DNA of 64,000 nt from Scatophagus argus (taxonomy: Eukaryota; Chordata; Actinopteri; Scatophagidae): positions 18,906,001 to 18,970,000 of the forward strand of contig NC_058501.1 in assembly GCF_020382885.2 (NCBI RefSeq), written 5' to 3'. Positions 1-12,008 of this stretch are shown piece by piece. A program made the translations under genes and the position numbers. Below the pieces are notes generated by a model. The model did no database searches and had not been told where the DNA came from. It worked only from the letters and a program-made list of their open reading frames with translations. How positions within the stretch are numbered: the stretch's first letter is position 1; the number at the start of each line of letters is the position of its first letter.

Positions 1-1569
1 AATTGTAAAGAAAAATGTCACTTTGTTGTGATTTCATGGAAAAAAAAAATATCTATCTTCATGGTCATAATGAATTGCAAGACAGAGACATTCTTTCTTT
101 TAATTTCATTTATTTAACAGTCACCAGATGATGAGATACATTCTCTTAAAAAAGAAATAGACAACAAAACTGTTATTATTATTTTGAGATTTTAAAAACT
201 ATTATACAATATTCTTAATATATAGATTTTGTACAAAATAAAAGTCAGTAAAGGGGGCAAAGGGAGAGTGACATCTTAAAAAACAGAGAAAAAAAGAGGA
301 AGGGGATAGGAGTTGACTCAAACAACTACCACATTTAAGAGTGACAAAGACCAATCTTCTTCATAAATAAATATAGGAAAATTAGACATCATATATAGCT
401 CTCTTTCCAATAGCAGGACATTGCTAAATGTCTGTAGCATAGGTTATAACACAACTGCTTTGTGAGGCCCATTTGCTTAGAAAATTCCACACATTTTCCA
501 CAGAGATTAACTGGAACCAGCGCGGCTAAAGGCCCTGAAATAAAGGTATTTACCTCAGTAATGGGTCTGATAGTCAGTGCCGTGCTTGACCTTTGGCTGT
601 CATAATAACCCCACCCACCCCCCTTTTCCTTTGTGTGCCGTGCTTGGTACAGACCAAGCACAGAGTCTCCTTGAGGGAACTAGAGAATAGGGGTGTCCTC
701 TTTTTTTCTCTCTCAAGGCCAGTGAGAAACAAACGTCAGACTTCCCCACTCACAAACACAGAGACAGTTAAGCAGAGAACATGTGGGAGGGGTGCACGGT
801 ATCGGAGCATAGGAAGGTCATACTGCACAACCAACATTGTTTCACCATTGAATTCCATCCTTACATTATGGATACTTCAGCGCTGTCCTTGTTGGTCCGT
901 AGAATTTCAATAATACAACAACAACTACAAGACAACAGAATAAACACACAAAACATGGATGTGCATGGCTGTGGGGCATGATAACCCTGTTTGACATAGA
1001 CTTATGCCACTTAGATTGGCTGATTGTTTTCTCCTTAAATCTCTCCCTTTGCACCTATTTGAGTATTTGAGGCTCAGGGCAAAAGCACTGAAAACGTGGG
1101 AACAGGGGAACACAAAACACAGATAATGGAGATGATTTACAATACAAATACACTACGTGTTTTCAGACACACACACCCAAAGAGCATGGAAACTGAGGCT
1201 GATGATTGATCCCACTGTAACAATAGTCTTTTGTTCTCTCCTTGTCTCCATCTTTTCCTTTTTGTACCCTCTGTGAGCAGGCAAGTGGACAGGAACAGTG
1301 GCCCTTCTCAGAGCAGGACAGCAGGCAGAGTGACTTGGCGTTAATCACAGTTTTGTCTCGCTTTCTTGGCACATTGAGTGGGAGAGGCAGGCGGCGAACC
1401 CGGACGGTCGAGGTGAGAGATGGGAGGACAAAGCTCTAGATTCTCAATAATGACGTATTGCTGCCGCATCACTTCGGAGATTAAAAGCAAGATGCTGAAT
1501 TTCAATCAAGCAACATTAATGGCTTGGTGTGAGGAATGGTCACTTTGTCTCCACTGGCAAGCAGATAGA

Positions 1570-1605
<36 letters not shown>

Positions 1606-2610
1606 CTAAGAGAGAGAGAGAGAGAAAAAAACTGGCACAAGAAGGCCAGGTGAGACAAGGTGATACAGCATTTTAATTTACCAAACTGCAAGCCAGTAAT
1701 GATAGAATCCGTTTAACGATGTAAAGATGATTCTCTAACCGATGGGAAAAGGGCATTAACAAAATGTTACATCCAAGAGAGAAGTCAAAGCGCCAAGGAC
1801 TAATTGCATGAAGCTATAAATAACAGGACTGCTGATGTCAGAGAATTAATTATATCTAATATAACACATATGAATGTAATAGTAATTCAAACTGGTTTTC
1901 AGATAACAGAATTATTTATTTAAATATATTGTATTGTATATATTGTAAATCCATTCAAACCATTGTCAAATCTGGGTTAAATTTAATAGCATTTTAGTAA
2001 TTCATATTTTTAAATTAAGGTGAGTGAGGAGGTGATGTCTGAGGATTTGAGGTAACAATGAATTTTAAAAAATGAGGATCACAAAACAACAAAGAATTTT
2101 CTGAAAATTACTATTCATTCCACTGACACTGACTGCGTATGAGAAAAGCAGTCTAATTTTAATTCAATGCCAAAATCTGACACTTAATCAATGATTTCCT
2201 CATTTCCTCATTTGTTGCTGACAAGTCCTGCAGCCACCTTAGAAAACATGCCAAGCTCTGTCTGAGCTGCTCTGTGAACGCATTGCACTGCAAGATGTGC
2301 CCCACTTGCAATAAAGTGCATTGAGAGTTCAGTTCTCATGGTAGATGAGAAGCGATGTTGGGCAAGCACAGCTGAGAGATTGTCATCACAGTATAGCTGA
2401 TATGAAGAAAAACATAATGTGACATGTACTATATCTCTCGGGGGGGGAGGTCAAAAGAGAATAGGGTGACAGAAGAATTGTCAAGACAACAAAGAGAGAC
2501 GGGAGCGTTGGTCCTATAGTCTCTGTGTCAAGTCAGGAATGTCACAGTTGAGCACAGTGCTTCATGGGGAGTGAAGTTCATTCAGGGGGTAGGATATGTT
2601 GTCCTAAGCT
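1..2610. other. Presumptive foxo6 3' UTR and downstream sequence
   Basis: There is no supportable coding region here. It follows the foxo6 stop codon on the minus strand, and FOXO genes usually have long 3' UTRs. Minus-strand AATAAA signals occur at roughly 1914 and 108, so the transcript may reach the window edge; the true end cannot be placed from sequence. It contains a (GA)n microsatellite at 1564-1625 and an AT-rich stretch at 1850-2000. Confidence 0.5.
1564..1625. repeat. (GA)n microsatellite with GATA interruptions
   Basis: About 60 bases of GAGA repeats start as GATAGAGA units, become pure GA and are interrupted once by CTAA. It lies in the presumptive foxo6 3' UTR. Confidence 0.95.
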
Positions 2611-4332
2611 TCAGCCAGGCACCCAGCTCTGGTTGCTATGGGCTTGCTGTGGACCAGCCAAACCGCTCATTCCCATCCCCATGCCCATAGTCACACCCAT
2701 GCCCATACCCATGCCGATGCCCACCCCCTGGGCAAGGGAACAGTCAAAATTAAAGTCCATCTCCTCCCCAGAGTCCATAATGTCATGGAGGAGGATGGAC
2801 TCGACGTCACAGTCCAAGCTGCCATGGAACATGTCAATGTCCAGATCAGCTGGTAGTCTCTCATGGGGGTGAGGTTGGTGATAGCCATGGTAGTTGCTAC
2901 CTACATTACCATTCCCCATACCTTGGCCATGGTGATATGGTCCGTTAGTCATGCCTTGGTGTTGTGGGTCAGGGTAATGGTTGTGACGAGGGTGTGGGGC
3001 GGTGGCCACATGGCAGGAGTCCTGGGGCATGCCAAGCATACCTGCTGGGTTTGGGGGGAGGGTGGTAGAAGCTGGGAGGTGGGCATGTGATGGCGGGCTG
3101 TACAGGTAGGGAGCTTTGTGGTTGTAGGTGTGCAGCTGATTGCTGTTTCCGCGTGGGGTCAGGGCCACAGCCCGAGGCGGTGTGTGATTATGACTCTGGC
3201 TGAGGTTGTGACTGTTGTGAGCGAGGTTGTGAGGTGAGTTGTGGTTGTGGTTGGTTACATTGTTGTGACTATGATTATGGCTGTGAGTTCTGTTATGGCT
3301 ATGAGCTGAGCTGTGACTAAGAGGTCCATTGTGGCTGTGGCTGTGGCCATTGTGGTGGCCAGGGTGGTGTCTGTGATGGTTAGAGCCTACTCCATTACTA
3401 GCTTGACCCATCATAGGATGGCTTTCCCTCTCCTGTCCCAGCATCATGTCCTTGGAACAGTATTGCTGCCCAGCTGGACCCCCTGTTAACAGACTCTGCA
3501 GGGCATTAGTGCTGGAATATGCCCGCATGGTTCCAGAGAAACTGGCTGGCTTGTTCTCCTGAATGGTCTGCATGGGTGAGTGATGGCACAACATCCCCAT
3601 ACCTGTTGTGCCATAGACACCTGCGCCATAGGGGCTCTGCCCCTTTACTCCAGAGCTATAGTGGTAGACAGGGGTTTGTTGCTTATGTCTGCCAACAACT
3701 GGATGCTGCTGATGTTGCTGCTGAGATGGGTGATGGTGATGATAACTATCCTCCATCAGTTGCTCATCCAGACTGATGGCACCTGTCAGGTTTGCTAGCT
3801 GAGGCAGCTGCTCCAAGGGAGGACAGCGATTCCCTGCCCCCATGGATGGAGAGCGTGCAGTGGTCGGTGAAGGGTAAAGATGCGGGGAGGTGGAACAAGA
3901 CAGACCACCCTCCTCTGGTTCCTCTGGCTCTCCCTCTGCAAGGATAGGTGACAAGCGTCCACTCAGGGTAGAAGCTGATGAACTAGCCCTGGAATGGAGG
4001 TCTGTCCAAGCGTCAAACTCTCCATCTGTCCCAGATGCACCTCCGGAACCTTGGAGGCCTTTCCGTGGTGGGCTGCCATGGTCAGGGGAACCCTGGAGCC
4101 CCACCACAGCAGACGCCGCTCCTATCACAGGACGGCCAGCCCTCTTGCCTCTGATGCGGCCTTTGGTTTTTAGATATCTGGTGCTGTTGTCCATGGAGAC
4201 CGCTCGCCGGCGGGGGGCTTTGCCCATCTTCCCTCCATCTGGGTTCAGCATCCACCAAGAACTCTTCCCTGTTCCCTCATTCTGCACCCTGATAAAACGT
4301 GTGTGTAGGGACAGATTGTGTCGAATGGAGTT
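2611..4332 (-). CDS. foxo6: Forkhead box O6 transcription factor, second coding exon (C-terminal part)
   Basis: This exon encodes residues 164-736 and joins in phase 0 to the exon at 29275-29763; a CTGCAG acceptor precedes AAC at 4332. It finishes the forkhead domain (NSIRHNLSLH, then GKSSWWMLNPDGG) and carries the second AKT site, RRRAVSMD, with Ser209. Downstream are an LxxLL-like LQSLL, a His/Asn-rich stretch (about 480-552), and the conserved FOXO transactivation box (DIDMFHGSLDCDVES then EMDFNFD, about 655-688). The protein ends NQSWVPG, as human FOXO6 does; this ending and the absence of a recognisable third AKT site favour FOXO6 over FOXO1/3/4. FOXO factors bind TTGTTTAC-type sites in the nucleus and are inhibited by insulin/PI3K/AKT. 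At 736 residues it is clearly longer than the mammalian protein, mainly through low-complexity His/Asn and Gly-Met repeats. Teleosts have two foxo6 copies; a or b cannot be assigned here. Confidence 0.93.
   Translation of the reverse strand, partial: NSIRHNLSLHTRFIRVQNEGTGKSSWWMLNPDGGKMGKAPRRRAVSMDNSTRYLKTKGRIRGKRAGRPVIGAASAVVGLQGSPDHGSPPRKGLQGSGGASGTDGEFDAWTDLHSRASSSASTLSGRLSPILAEGEPEEPEEGGLSCSTSPHLYPSPTTARSPSMGAGNRCPPLEQLPQLANLTGAISLDEQLMEDSYHHHHPSQQQHQQHPVVGRHKQQTPVYHYSSGVKGQSPYGAGVYGTTGMGMLCHHSPMQTIQENKPASFSGTMRAYSSTNALQSLLTGGPAGQQYCSKDMMLGQERESHPMMGQASNGVGSNHHRHHPGHHNGHSHSHNGPLSHSSAHSHNRTHSHNHSHNNVTNHNHNSPHNLAHNSHNLSQSHNHTPPRAVALTPRGNSNQLHTYNHKAPYLYSPPSHAHLPASTTLPPNPAGMLGMPQDSCHVATAPHPRHNHYPDPQHQGMTNGPYHHGQGMGNGNVGSNYHGYHQPHPHERLPADLDIDMFHGSLDCDVESILLHDIMDSGEEMDFNFDCSLAQGVGIGMGMGMGVTMGMGMGMSGLAGPQQAHSNQSWVPG
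2658..2722 (-). repeat. Hexanucleotide-like coding repeat (Gly-Met)n near the FOXO6 C terminus
   Basis: CCCATGCCCATA-type hexamers on the plus strand encode GIGMGMGMGMG, then VTMGMGMGMG on the minus strand. The tract sits between the acidic transactivation box and the NQSWVPG end (about residues 701-721). The near-exact 6-base periodicity points to slippage. Confidence 0.85.
3170..3376 (-). repeat. Degenerate coding repeat for the His/Asn-rich tract of FOXO6
   Basis: Within foxo6 exon 2 the plus strand reads as repeated TGTGG/TTGTG/GGCTGTG words. On the coding strand these give CAC/CAT (His) alternating with AAC/AAT, AGC/AGT and GGC codons, about 69 codons in all. Mixed codon use shows it is not a recent pure-triplet expansion. 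The frame stays open throughout. Confidence 0.85.
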
Positions 4333-5756
4333 CTGCAGAGAGAAAAGAGACACACAATGAAAAATGGATCAAATTAAATTGTCGTTATATATATATCTCA
4401 CATTACATATCATTTGTACAATAGGAACTGCTTTTCTGAGGTGAATGAGTTACATAAAATTCACATAAAATGTTCCAGAGGAAAATAAACTTTGACATCA
4501 AATGTAATAGGAATGCAGACAAACCTAATCACATCCATGGCTGTCACAACTGCTTATAAATCATTCAGTCTATGCATGCTGAATCATAGAAAAAATGTGC
4601 AAAATTATCAGGTCACTTCTATGTCTATTATTGCACATCAAACACAGAAGCAGATACACAACCCTCTATGCAATCGGTGTCAACTCAAGTAAGAAAATTG
4701 GGAGCACATTCAAAAACGCAAACGTATTCAAAGGACAGCTGCAGCTGGCACGGAGTAGGACCCTGTCAGCCTCGACCAACCTGAAACGACCTGAGACTCA
4801 GTTTTGAGACGCTCTTCTGATGTACGTCAATCCTCCCACTTTCATTTCCGTCAATCCATCTGTCCTCCTCTACTTCTCCTTTCAGCCAGGCTGATGTAAG
4901 CTGCTGTGGTTGGGCGTACTGTATGTTTGAAGTCGGTGCCAGTCTGGCTTAGTGCCAGCCCTGTCTCTTTCGCTCTCGTAGCTTGAATGGAGGGGGTGTA
5001 TCACAAGATTGAGCCGGGAGCAAGGAAGGCTAATGGATGTATCCCACCCTCCGACATCTACCTTCACCGCCTATTTCCCTTTCCCTCCCTTCTTCTGTCT
5101 TTATCACAATCCCTATTTCCCTTTTGTCACTACATATTTTGTGACTTGAAATTCCTTTTTCTTATTTCACACACTTCTTTGCATACAACAGTCATTTTCT
5201 TCTTATGCTTTCAATCCCTATGCCTTCAATTTTGCAGTGTGTCACAAATTATTTTCCCATTATCCTCTACAGCGGCTCGTACAGTCACCGACTCAGTAAT
5301 TCATGGGATATAGTTTTATAGTGTTTATTATCATTTACATCTCAAGGGCTGCTGAAAGCTGAAGGTTCCTGATGTGCAACAGAGTCTGTCGTTACAATTC
5401 TGGTCTTTGTGGTGCGTGAGGCATTTTGATGCTCAAGCAGGAAAATATCAAATCAAAAGCACCTCCTGTGGTTTTGGAATATACTGGTACAATAGATGGT
5501 TTCAGATTGAGGGGTGCTCACACTTCTACCATCTCCATTATGTTGCAGATTATTTGTATTCGCACTGAATTGCACGGCAGGGAAACAAATAAATCAAATT
5601 GCGGCAGAAAATACATAAATGAGAGGCAAACTGAATTCAGGTGATCTGTGAATGCCTCCTTGGGTTATCTTGCTGTGACACCTCCGGCATTGGGTAACCA
5701 TGACAACCGGGTAAACGTGCAACGGCAGAACTATATCATATTGTGGTAAGAGGCAT

Positions 5757-5762
5757 GAGAGT

Positions 5763-5794
<32 letters not shown>
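5757..5794. repeat. (GA)n microsatellite
   Basis: An almost pure GA dinucleotide run with one AAAG interruption, in the foxo6 intron. Confidence 0.95.
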
Positions 5795-7456
5795 TGGAGG
5801 GAGAGTGGGGGATGGGGGAAAGGATGCAATAGGAGGCGGTTGTTTGATGCTGCTGCTCCAACACTAAACAGCCTTTCATCTCGGCAGTGCAGGTCCGCAG
5901 GGGATGCCCGCTCCCAGCTTCTGACGGCTTCTCTACGTGCCGCGCCAACTCCCCGTCTCACCCTGGCTGTATCATCCACCTATCATACCACTCCAAACCA
6001 TCCCTATAAACTCCTGTGCATGCCTGAATTAAAACATATGTAAGCTTTCATGCCATTCCACCGCGGCCAGTTGAAAATAGGGCATTTTTCAGAGAGCTGA
6101 ACCACTTCATGCTGCAACTCTGTGTGACCTGTCTGATTCAAATCGCAATTTATCCCTGTGTGAGGGAAGAGCAGCCCCATTGAACTTGGAGGGATTTGTC
6201 ATCATCCCAAACCCTCTTTATCTGATGAATCCACCTGCTAGAGAGATTTGAGAGATTTCGGACAGTGGCCAGCCATGGCATCATCATCACGAGCTGATGG
6301 CTTTCTGTCGTGTAGTTTTCCACCACACATTTTTTTTCTGTCATCCTGTTTGTGTGTGTCTAAGAATAGTTCAGGTTGCAGGTGGTTCCTCTCTGGGTGT
6401 GGTTCTGTCCGCCTGAGTCTGAGTCAGGGGCAATTTGGCCAGCCTATGGCCCTCACGCCCCTGAAACAAGCAGTCACTGCTAATCCCCTTCCATCCCAGA
6501 GTAATCCCAGACAATCCTGGGCTAATCCCAAGTTGATTCAGGGGCACTCCCAGCTGGGTGTCTCACACAGAGCCATGCCAGGTCACCACAGACGCAGCAG
6601 GCGGCTATGATCCAAGAGCAATACAGCATAAAGGAAGTATGAGATGTGTAAAATAGGCACACTGTAAAACCCTTATAGGGTATAGAATTAAACAGTTGTT
6701 TCTGCATGTGCATTTTAGAAGATGATTTCTGAAGCAGTGAGCTGATGTTAACCGTATGCTTGATGCCTCCATCAAATCAACTACCTTTACTCTGTGTTCT
6801 GTCCTTGAGGGTTGGCTTTGCCACATTTTTACCCCTACGGGTTGAATAGAATAAAATTGAAAACTTTATTATGTATTAAATATTCATAAAATGGAAATTC
6901 TCTTTCAGCCCCCTGGCTTGCTGAGGCAGACGGATGAAGCCCACAGAAACATACAATGACAGAGAGGAACACACACATCACACGCCTGGGTCCAGGAAGC
7001 TGCTTCCTATTCAAATCATACCCCTTTAATACAATGGGCCTGGTGGAGAGGGCTCTAAATAATGAATGCACCAGTGGCTGTGCTTATACAGAGAGATGCA
7101 CTGCCTGGTCTCATAATACTGAGAAGAACAGACAGAGTCATAAGTAGGTGGTGTGAGTTCTTTGTGTCGTTATCAGGGATATCCACCACAACTAAATCAG
7201 GCTGAAAGGGGTTAATTTGGCCATAAAGTATAAGAGGATAAAGGTAATAGTTTATGGACCAATCAAAGTCAATTAAGGTGAACAAGGTTCTCTTGGTTGC
7301 AGGAAAACAATCAACTTGGGTTCAATTCTCATTAAGGTCTAAATATCCTGATAGCTGATTTAGATATTTAGACAATAGATACCAAGCTGCAGCACAGTTC
7401 TCTTTGTCCTCAGATTAAAAGCTTAGGCTCTTTTTGAACAAATCTGACATGCTAAC

Positions 7457-7458
<2 letters not shown>

Positions 7459-7488
<30 letters not shown>
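7459..7488. repeat. 30-base poly-T tract
   Basis: Thirty uninterrupted T residues in the foxo6 intron. It could be the poly-A tail of a minus-strand retro-insertion or simple slippage; no matching element body is recognisable beside it. Confidence 0.95.
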
Positions 7489-7490
<2 letters not shown>

Positions 7491-8744
7491 AACAGACAGG
7501 TGGAGTAAGCAGTAAGAGGTTCTTTTTATTGGCTCAAGGAAAGAAGAGTGGTGTTCAAACCAAACAAACACATACATTTTTGTGTGTGAATCTGGTTGAG
7601 AAGATTATTGTTCATTGTCCGCTGATAAACAGAAACAGGTTCCTGCATGAATACCATGGCTCAAGTACCATTAATTTAGCTCTTGGAAATCTTACAATAC
7701 TAATCAATTGCTCCACTGTTCCCCCTCTCTTCTTCCATGCAAATTCATTTTGATTCTGGGATTGGAGTGGGCTATTTACTGTTAGAAATCAATGCGGTTT
7801 AATGGCTATTGGTGCTGAGGCTTAGCCAACATCAAGGTTTAACTAACTACACAATGCACCTGTACTATGAGACCAGTATTGGTGCTCGGCATACTATATA
7901 TGCCCACAACAGTGTTTAATTGCCACAGGTTTGTGATTGTGCCCACTTGCCCAAATTGGCTTAGTTCACAACGTGTCCCTATGTTGGCACTCCTAAGATG
8001 TCAATCGACCATTAGCATTGGGAGTAGATGTAATAAGGGGGTGGGAGTTGTTATGTTGGCCCCAGTGCTTCATCTGGGACAACCTGAGTGACTGGCATGG
8101 GGATTGTAGCAGGAGGTTGAAGGCTTTGAGGGGGGGGTGGAGAATATAGAGATACTGCAAGGGGCCCCTCCAAGCCACACAAAGGGGTGCCCTCAAAATG
8201 CCCCCCACTCACACCATCCCCCTCCATTAGCCCCTCACCAGAACCCACTCAGGGTTTTTCCCGCTCACACACCCACTCACATGCTCACACAGAGAGGGGC
8301 AAGGAAACAGGTCAAACGGTTTATAGAACCCATCTTGTGGCAAATGTGCATTCATTCAAACAGAACTGAGTGAGGAACTAAGGACTGTGAGTGGGGTCTG
8401 GGAACCAGCAAAAAGAAACCACTCACCCGATTCAAACAACCTCAAGGGTGAAGCAGCGTGGTGCGCTTGCCCAGCTAAGAACACAGCAGCTGTTCTTGTA
8501 GTGACACCGGGTAAAGCCGTTTGCCACACTCGACTGGTATTACCAAACCATTTCATGCAGAATGGAGCCATTATGTATTGTCAAAGGGTATCCCTCTATG
8601 GTGCACATTCATTTGATAAGCCTAAATCAAGGGGGAGTAACAGAAGCACTAACTGTGTTTATTGTGATGCCGTTTTTGCCTGTGCAGAAGGCAGGAGGGA
8701 TCAGGGGGAGGGGAGGTTTCAACACAAGCAGTTTTGTTCGGCAC

Positions 8745-8892
8745 AGGAATGAGTTTTGTCAGCTAAGCCTGTCTCCAGGCTATTGGTGGAAATTAGCAGC
8801 GGCTAAATATTCGCTTTCCATGATTGATGTCACGGCTCGCGTTGTCCCTTTGAAGGGAAATAAAGAATTTAGAGCCATGTGGATTAATAGGG
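8745..8892. promoter_or_regulatory. Candidate conserved non-coding element in the foxo6 intron
   Basis: This is a non-repetitive, balanced-composition island between repeat-rich flanks. It contains AAATTAGCAG, GGCTAAATATTC, TGATTGATGTCA (fits a PBX/HOX or PBX/MEIS composite), CCCTTTGAAGGG (a near-palindrome with a TCF-like CTTTGA) and GGATTAATAG. Enhancer function is only inferred from motif density. Confidence 0.3.
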
Positions 8893-11800
8893 ATGGGGTA
8901 GGGGGAATTTTTTGTGTCTAAGGGGGACTTGAAGAGGGACTGAAGGGCCTAATGGTTGCACCGATATGACACAATAGAGCTGAGATGATATGGTGTATCG
9001 GAGAGTGAGAGAAGACAAGTGAGACTATGACAGTGAGTACAAGGAAGAAAATTGGAAATTGTTTGTGTGTATGTATGTGTGTAACGGAGAGAGAGAGTGA
9101 GTGTGTGAGCAAGAGAGATTTAGCTATTTGCCTGAGAAGCCCAGAGTCAGATGATTAAAATCCCTTTAGGAGGCTTCTTTAAGAGAGACAGATGGGCAGA
9201 CAGGCCTGTTTTTGGAATGCAATCAAATTGAAAAGATTAAAAAGGAGTCTCTTTTATTAGGAGGTGAGAAACAGTTACTTCTCTGCCACATGCCATCATC
9301 GCCTCCACAGTAGTGGTCACGACTGCATTGGCATGCAAGGCACATTACAGCCCTTGTTGGGGAAGAAATAAACCTGGGATTAGGAATTGCATCTATCTCT
9401 GTATATCAGTGTGAGGTCTCTGAGGATTGGCAGAGTTTGTAATTTCTTTTTGGATAAATATGATTTACAGAAAAAAGGCCAAAACAACAGGCTTTCATTT
9501 CTTGCAGCAACATTACAGAGAAGGCTAAAGCGAGCCTGAGTAACTGAAGGACTTTACACCAATAGATGTCCTATTATGGACAGAACTTTCACTTAATCTC
9601 AACGCGAAATCTGAACAGGTGCAATTCAAATGTGCATTCCCTGGGCTGCCATTGTACTTGAATAGACAGAGTTTGCACAGTAGAGTGATTCGAGCACTGT
9701 GAAAGGTGCTCTGTATAGGACCCTATTATTCCACAACACTGCAGGAGTGCCATTTATAAAAAGGCTTAAAATGGAAAGCAAGTGTGTGGTAGTGTCTGGT
9801 AGCTCCAGATCAGGAAGTGGCTGTGGAGAGGGGTGTAATGGAGTTGGTAGGGGATTCCTGCCTGACTGTGCACTAATTGCATCCAATGGCTGGCGAGTCA
9901 TCAACCGTGCCCACCCTGGCGCCAAAGTAAGGGTTGGCATTGGGGTGGGCAGGGTGTGGGATAGAGAAGGGCTGCCGCAGCTTTGGAGGGTAAAAATAGA
10001 TGCTGACAGATTAGGAGAGCATCTGAGACCCGGATAGGGGATCGGAAAATCCAGTCTCCTGATGCCAGGGACAGCTGAGTGTTTCCGGTGGGCACAAAGG
10101 GGACACGATCTGGGCATTATGTCTGATGCCCACGCGCAAAACGGGGGAGCCTCAGAGTGGGTGTGGGCACATGAATGAGCACGTGCCACAGTATAGCATG
10201 GGTGTGGTTTTTCCACCGGGACCTGCAAGGTAGGCAGAGCTCACGCCCTCCCACTGAGAATTCACACAACAGGTGTTTGGGCTAGGCCACCTGTGGGGCT
10301 GGCCGCCTGCTCGCACTTCACACCTCGTCTAGGGAGCAAACTAACATTTTCCACTGGGCTTGCCATGCTTTTGTTAAAGACCAACACGTTTCTGGAGAGG
10401 CTTTTACAGCTCTTTTTACAAGATCTGCAAGATAGAAAAAGTGTGTGCGCTAGCGTGCACAAGTCAGTCTGCATTTATGTGAGCGCTTGTGTGTCTATAT
10501 TTGTGTATCAGTCCATTTAATAGCCAACAGGCGCAGTGTGGATTTGATTATACAGAAACCTCCCTCGGCTCTATACAAAGAAACTGTTGGCCAACAATGG
10601 AATCAATGCAGACCCAGGCTTTTTTCACACTCGGCCTTTGCATAATCTCATTCATAACATTGAGAATCTCATTTCCCACATTCTAAAGGTCAGTGCACAC
10701 CTCTGATCACACTTTAATAAACATCATTCTCAACATTTAATTTAATTTCAGCAGAGCAGGAAACTCATAGGCAGCCATGCACATGGCATGCAAAATTCAT
10801 TTGATCATCCCTTTAATTGCTTCACTTTTACAGTACAGAGAAGAATGACCACAATCACAGCGGGAAAAAAAATGCCCAAATACATAGAAACACAGGCACA
10901 CATCTGCCAAACACGCAAATATACCCGTCCAGGTGGAGGAAAGATAAGTGGAGTCAGTCAAGTGCCAGTTTTGGTTACATTTTAATAAAATAAGCCCCAC
11001 AATTTTTTGAACCTGCACCAAGCAGTGGCTCTACATCTCTTTGTCATCACACATTTTTCACTCTCACCTAAATTGGCAAACTGTACCAAACAACCACACA
11101 TACATGGTCAAACACACATGCACACACTCGCCCTCTCACACACATGTACACTGCACACACATGCTAACATGACACAAAACCTGGCACACCGGGCACGCTC
11201 ATTACCGCAATGCCAAGCTACCAGTTGCTAAGGAGACGTGTGGGAGAGGGAGGGTTCCTTGTTGTTGCCATAGCAGCCGGCTTGCTCCCTGCCAACTCTC
11301 TCCCTCGGGGAGAAACAAGGCGAGAGGTGGGGGGTGAAGTGGGTAGAGGTAGGGGGCAGCGGTTTAATAGGGCTATGAGGTGCAGAGGAACTTCATTAGC
11401 CATCAGTGTGTGCCGCACCAACCACTGTTCCCTATGAATGCCTATCCACATGCAACACTTCAGCCTTCAGACTTCCACTTACTCACGCACAGCCCATAGA
11501 CTCCCACTTATTTGCACACCTATATGGAGAAGAAGATGAAGAATGGCATGCTTAGAATGAAAAGCAGGGAGTTGTATTGGGGGTGGGGGGGTGGTGGGGG
11601 CAGAGGTGGGTGAAGAACAAAAAGAGGATGGGGGAACAAAGGAGAGTTAGAGAGGGTCTTGAATGTGGGGGCCCGCTTGGAAGAAGCTTAGGTAGTTAAA
11701 GGCTGTATGCAGGCTTTTCTCTCTGTAGCCTCCTCCTCCTAACCAACCTTGACCTTCAGCTACAGCCTCTATCCTTCAAACCACAGTGCGGCCAAACACA

Positions 11801-11987
11801 CAGAAAATATGGTTCATATGCTTTTCCTGTACTCAATGCAACTACACAACAAGGTACACAAGTGCAACCTGTATAGCCTGTAAGGTTATTTTAGAACATA
11901 CTGCAAGCTGTTGTACCATTTGTGATTACATTTTTCTCTTCTGCCATGTCCAGTCGTAAAGTAATTTCTGTTGCGCATGGAAAGACG

Positions 11988-12008
11988 GCAAAAAAAAAAA
12001 AAAAAAAA
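11988..12008. repeat. Poly-A tract
   Basis: About 20 consecutive A residues in the foxo6 intron with no recognisable retroposon body attached. Confidence 0.9.

Noticed and set aside
3890-4360. 156-codon plus-strand ORF
   Set aside because: It is antisense to foxo6 exon 2 and is explained as a shadow of that conserved coding sequence.
7459-7488. Poly-T as the tail of a processed pseudogene
   Set aside because: No coding remnant or target-site duplication was found on either side.
9626-10228. 200-codon minus-strand ORF in the foxo6 intron
   Set aside because: The product is Pro/Ser/His-rich without any domain, lies in a simple-repeat-rich intron and shows no splice or conservation evidence.
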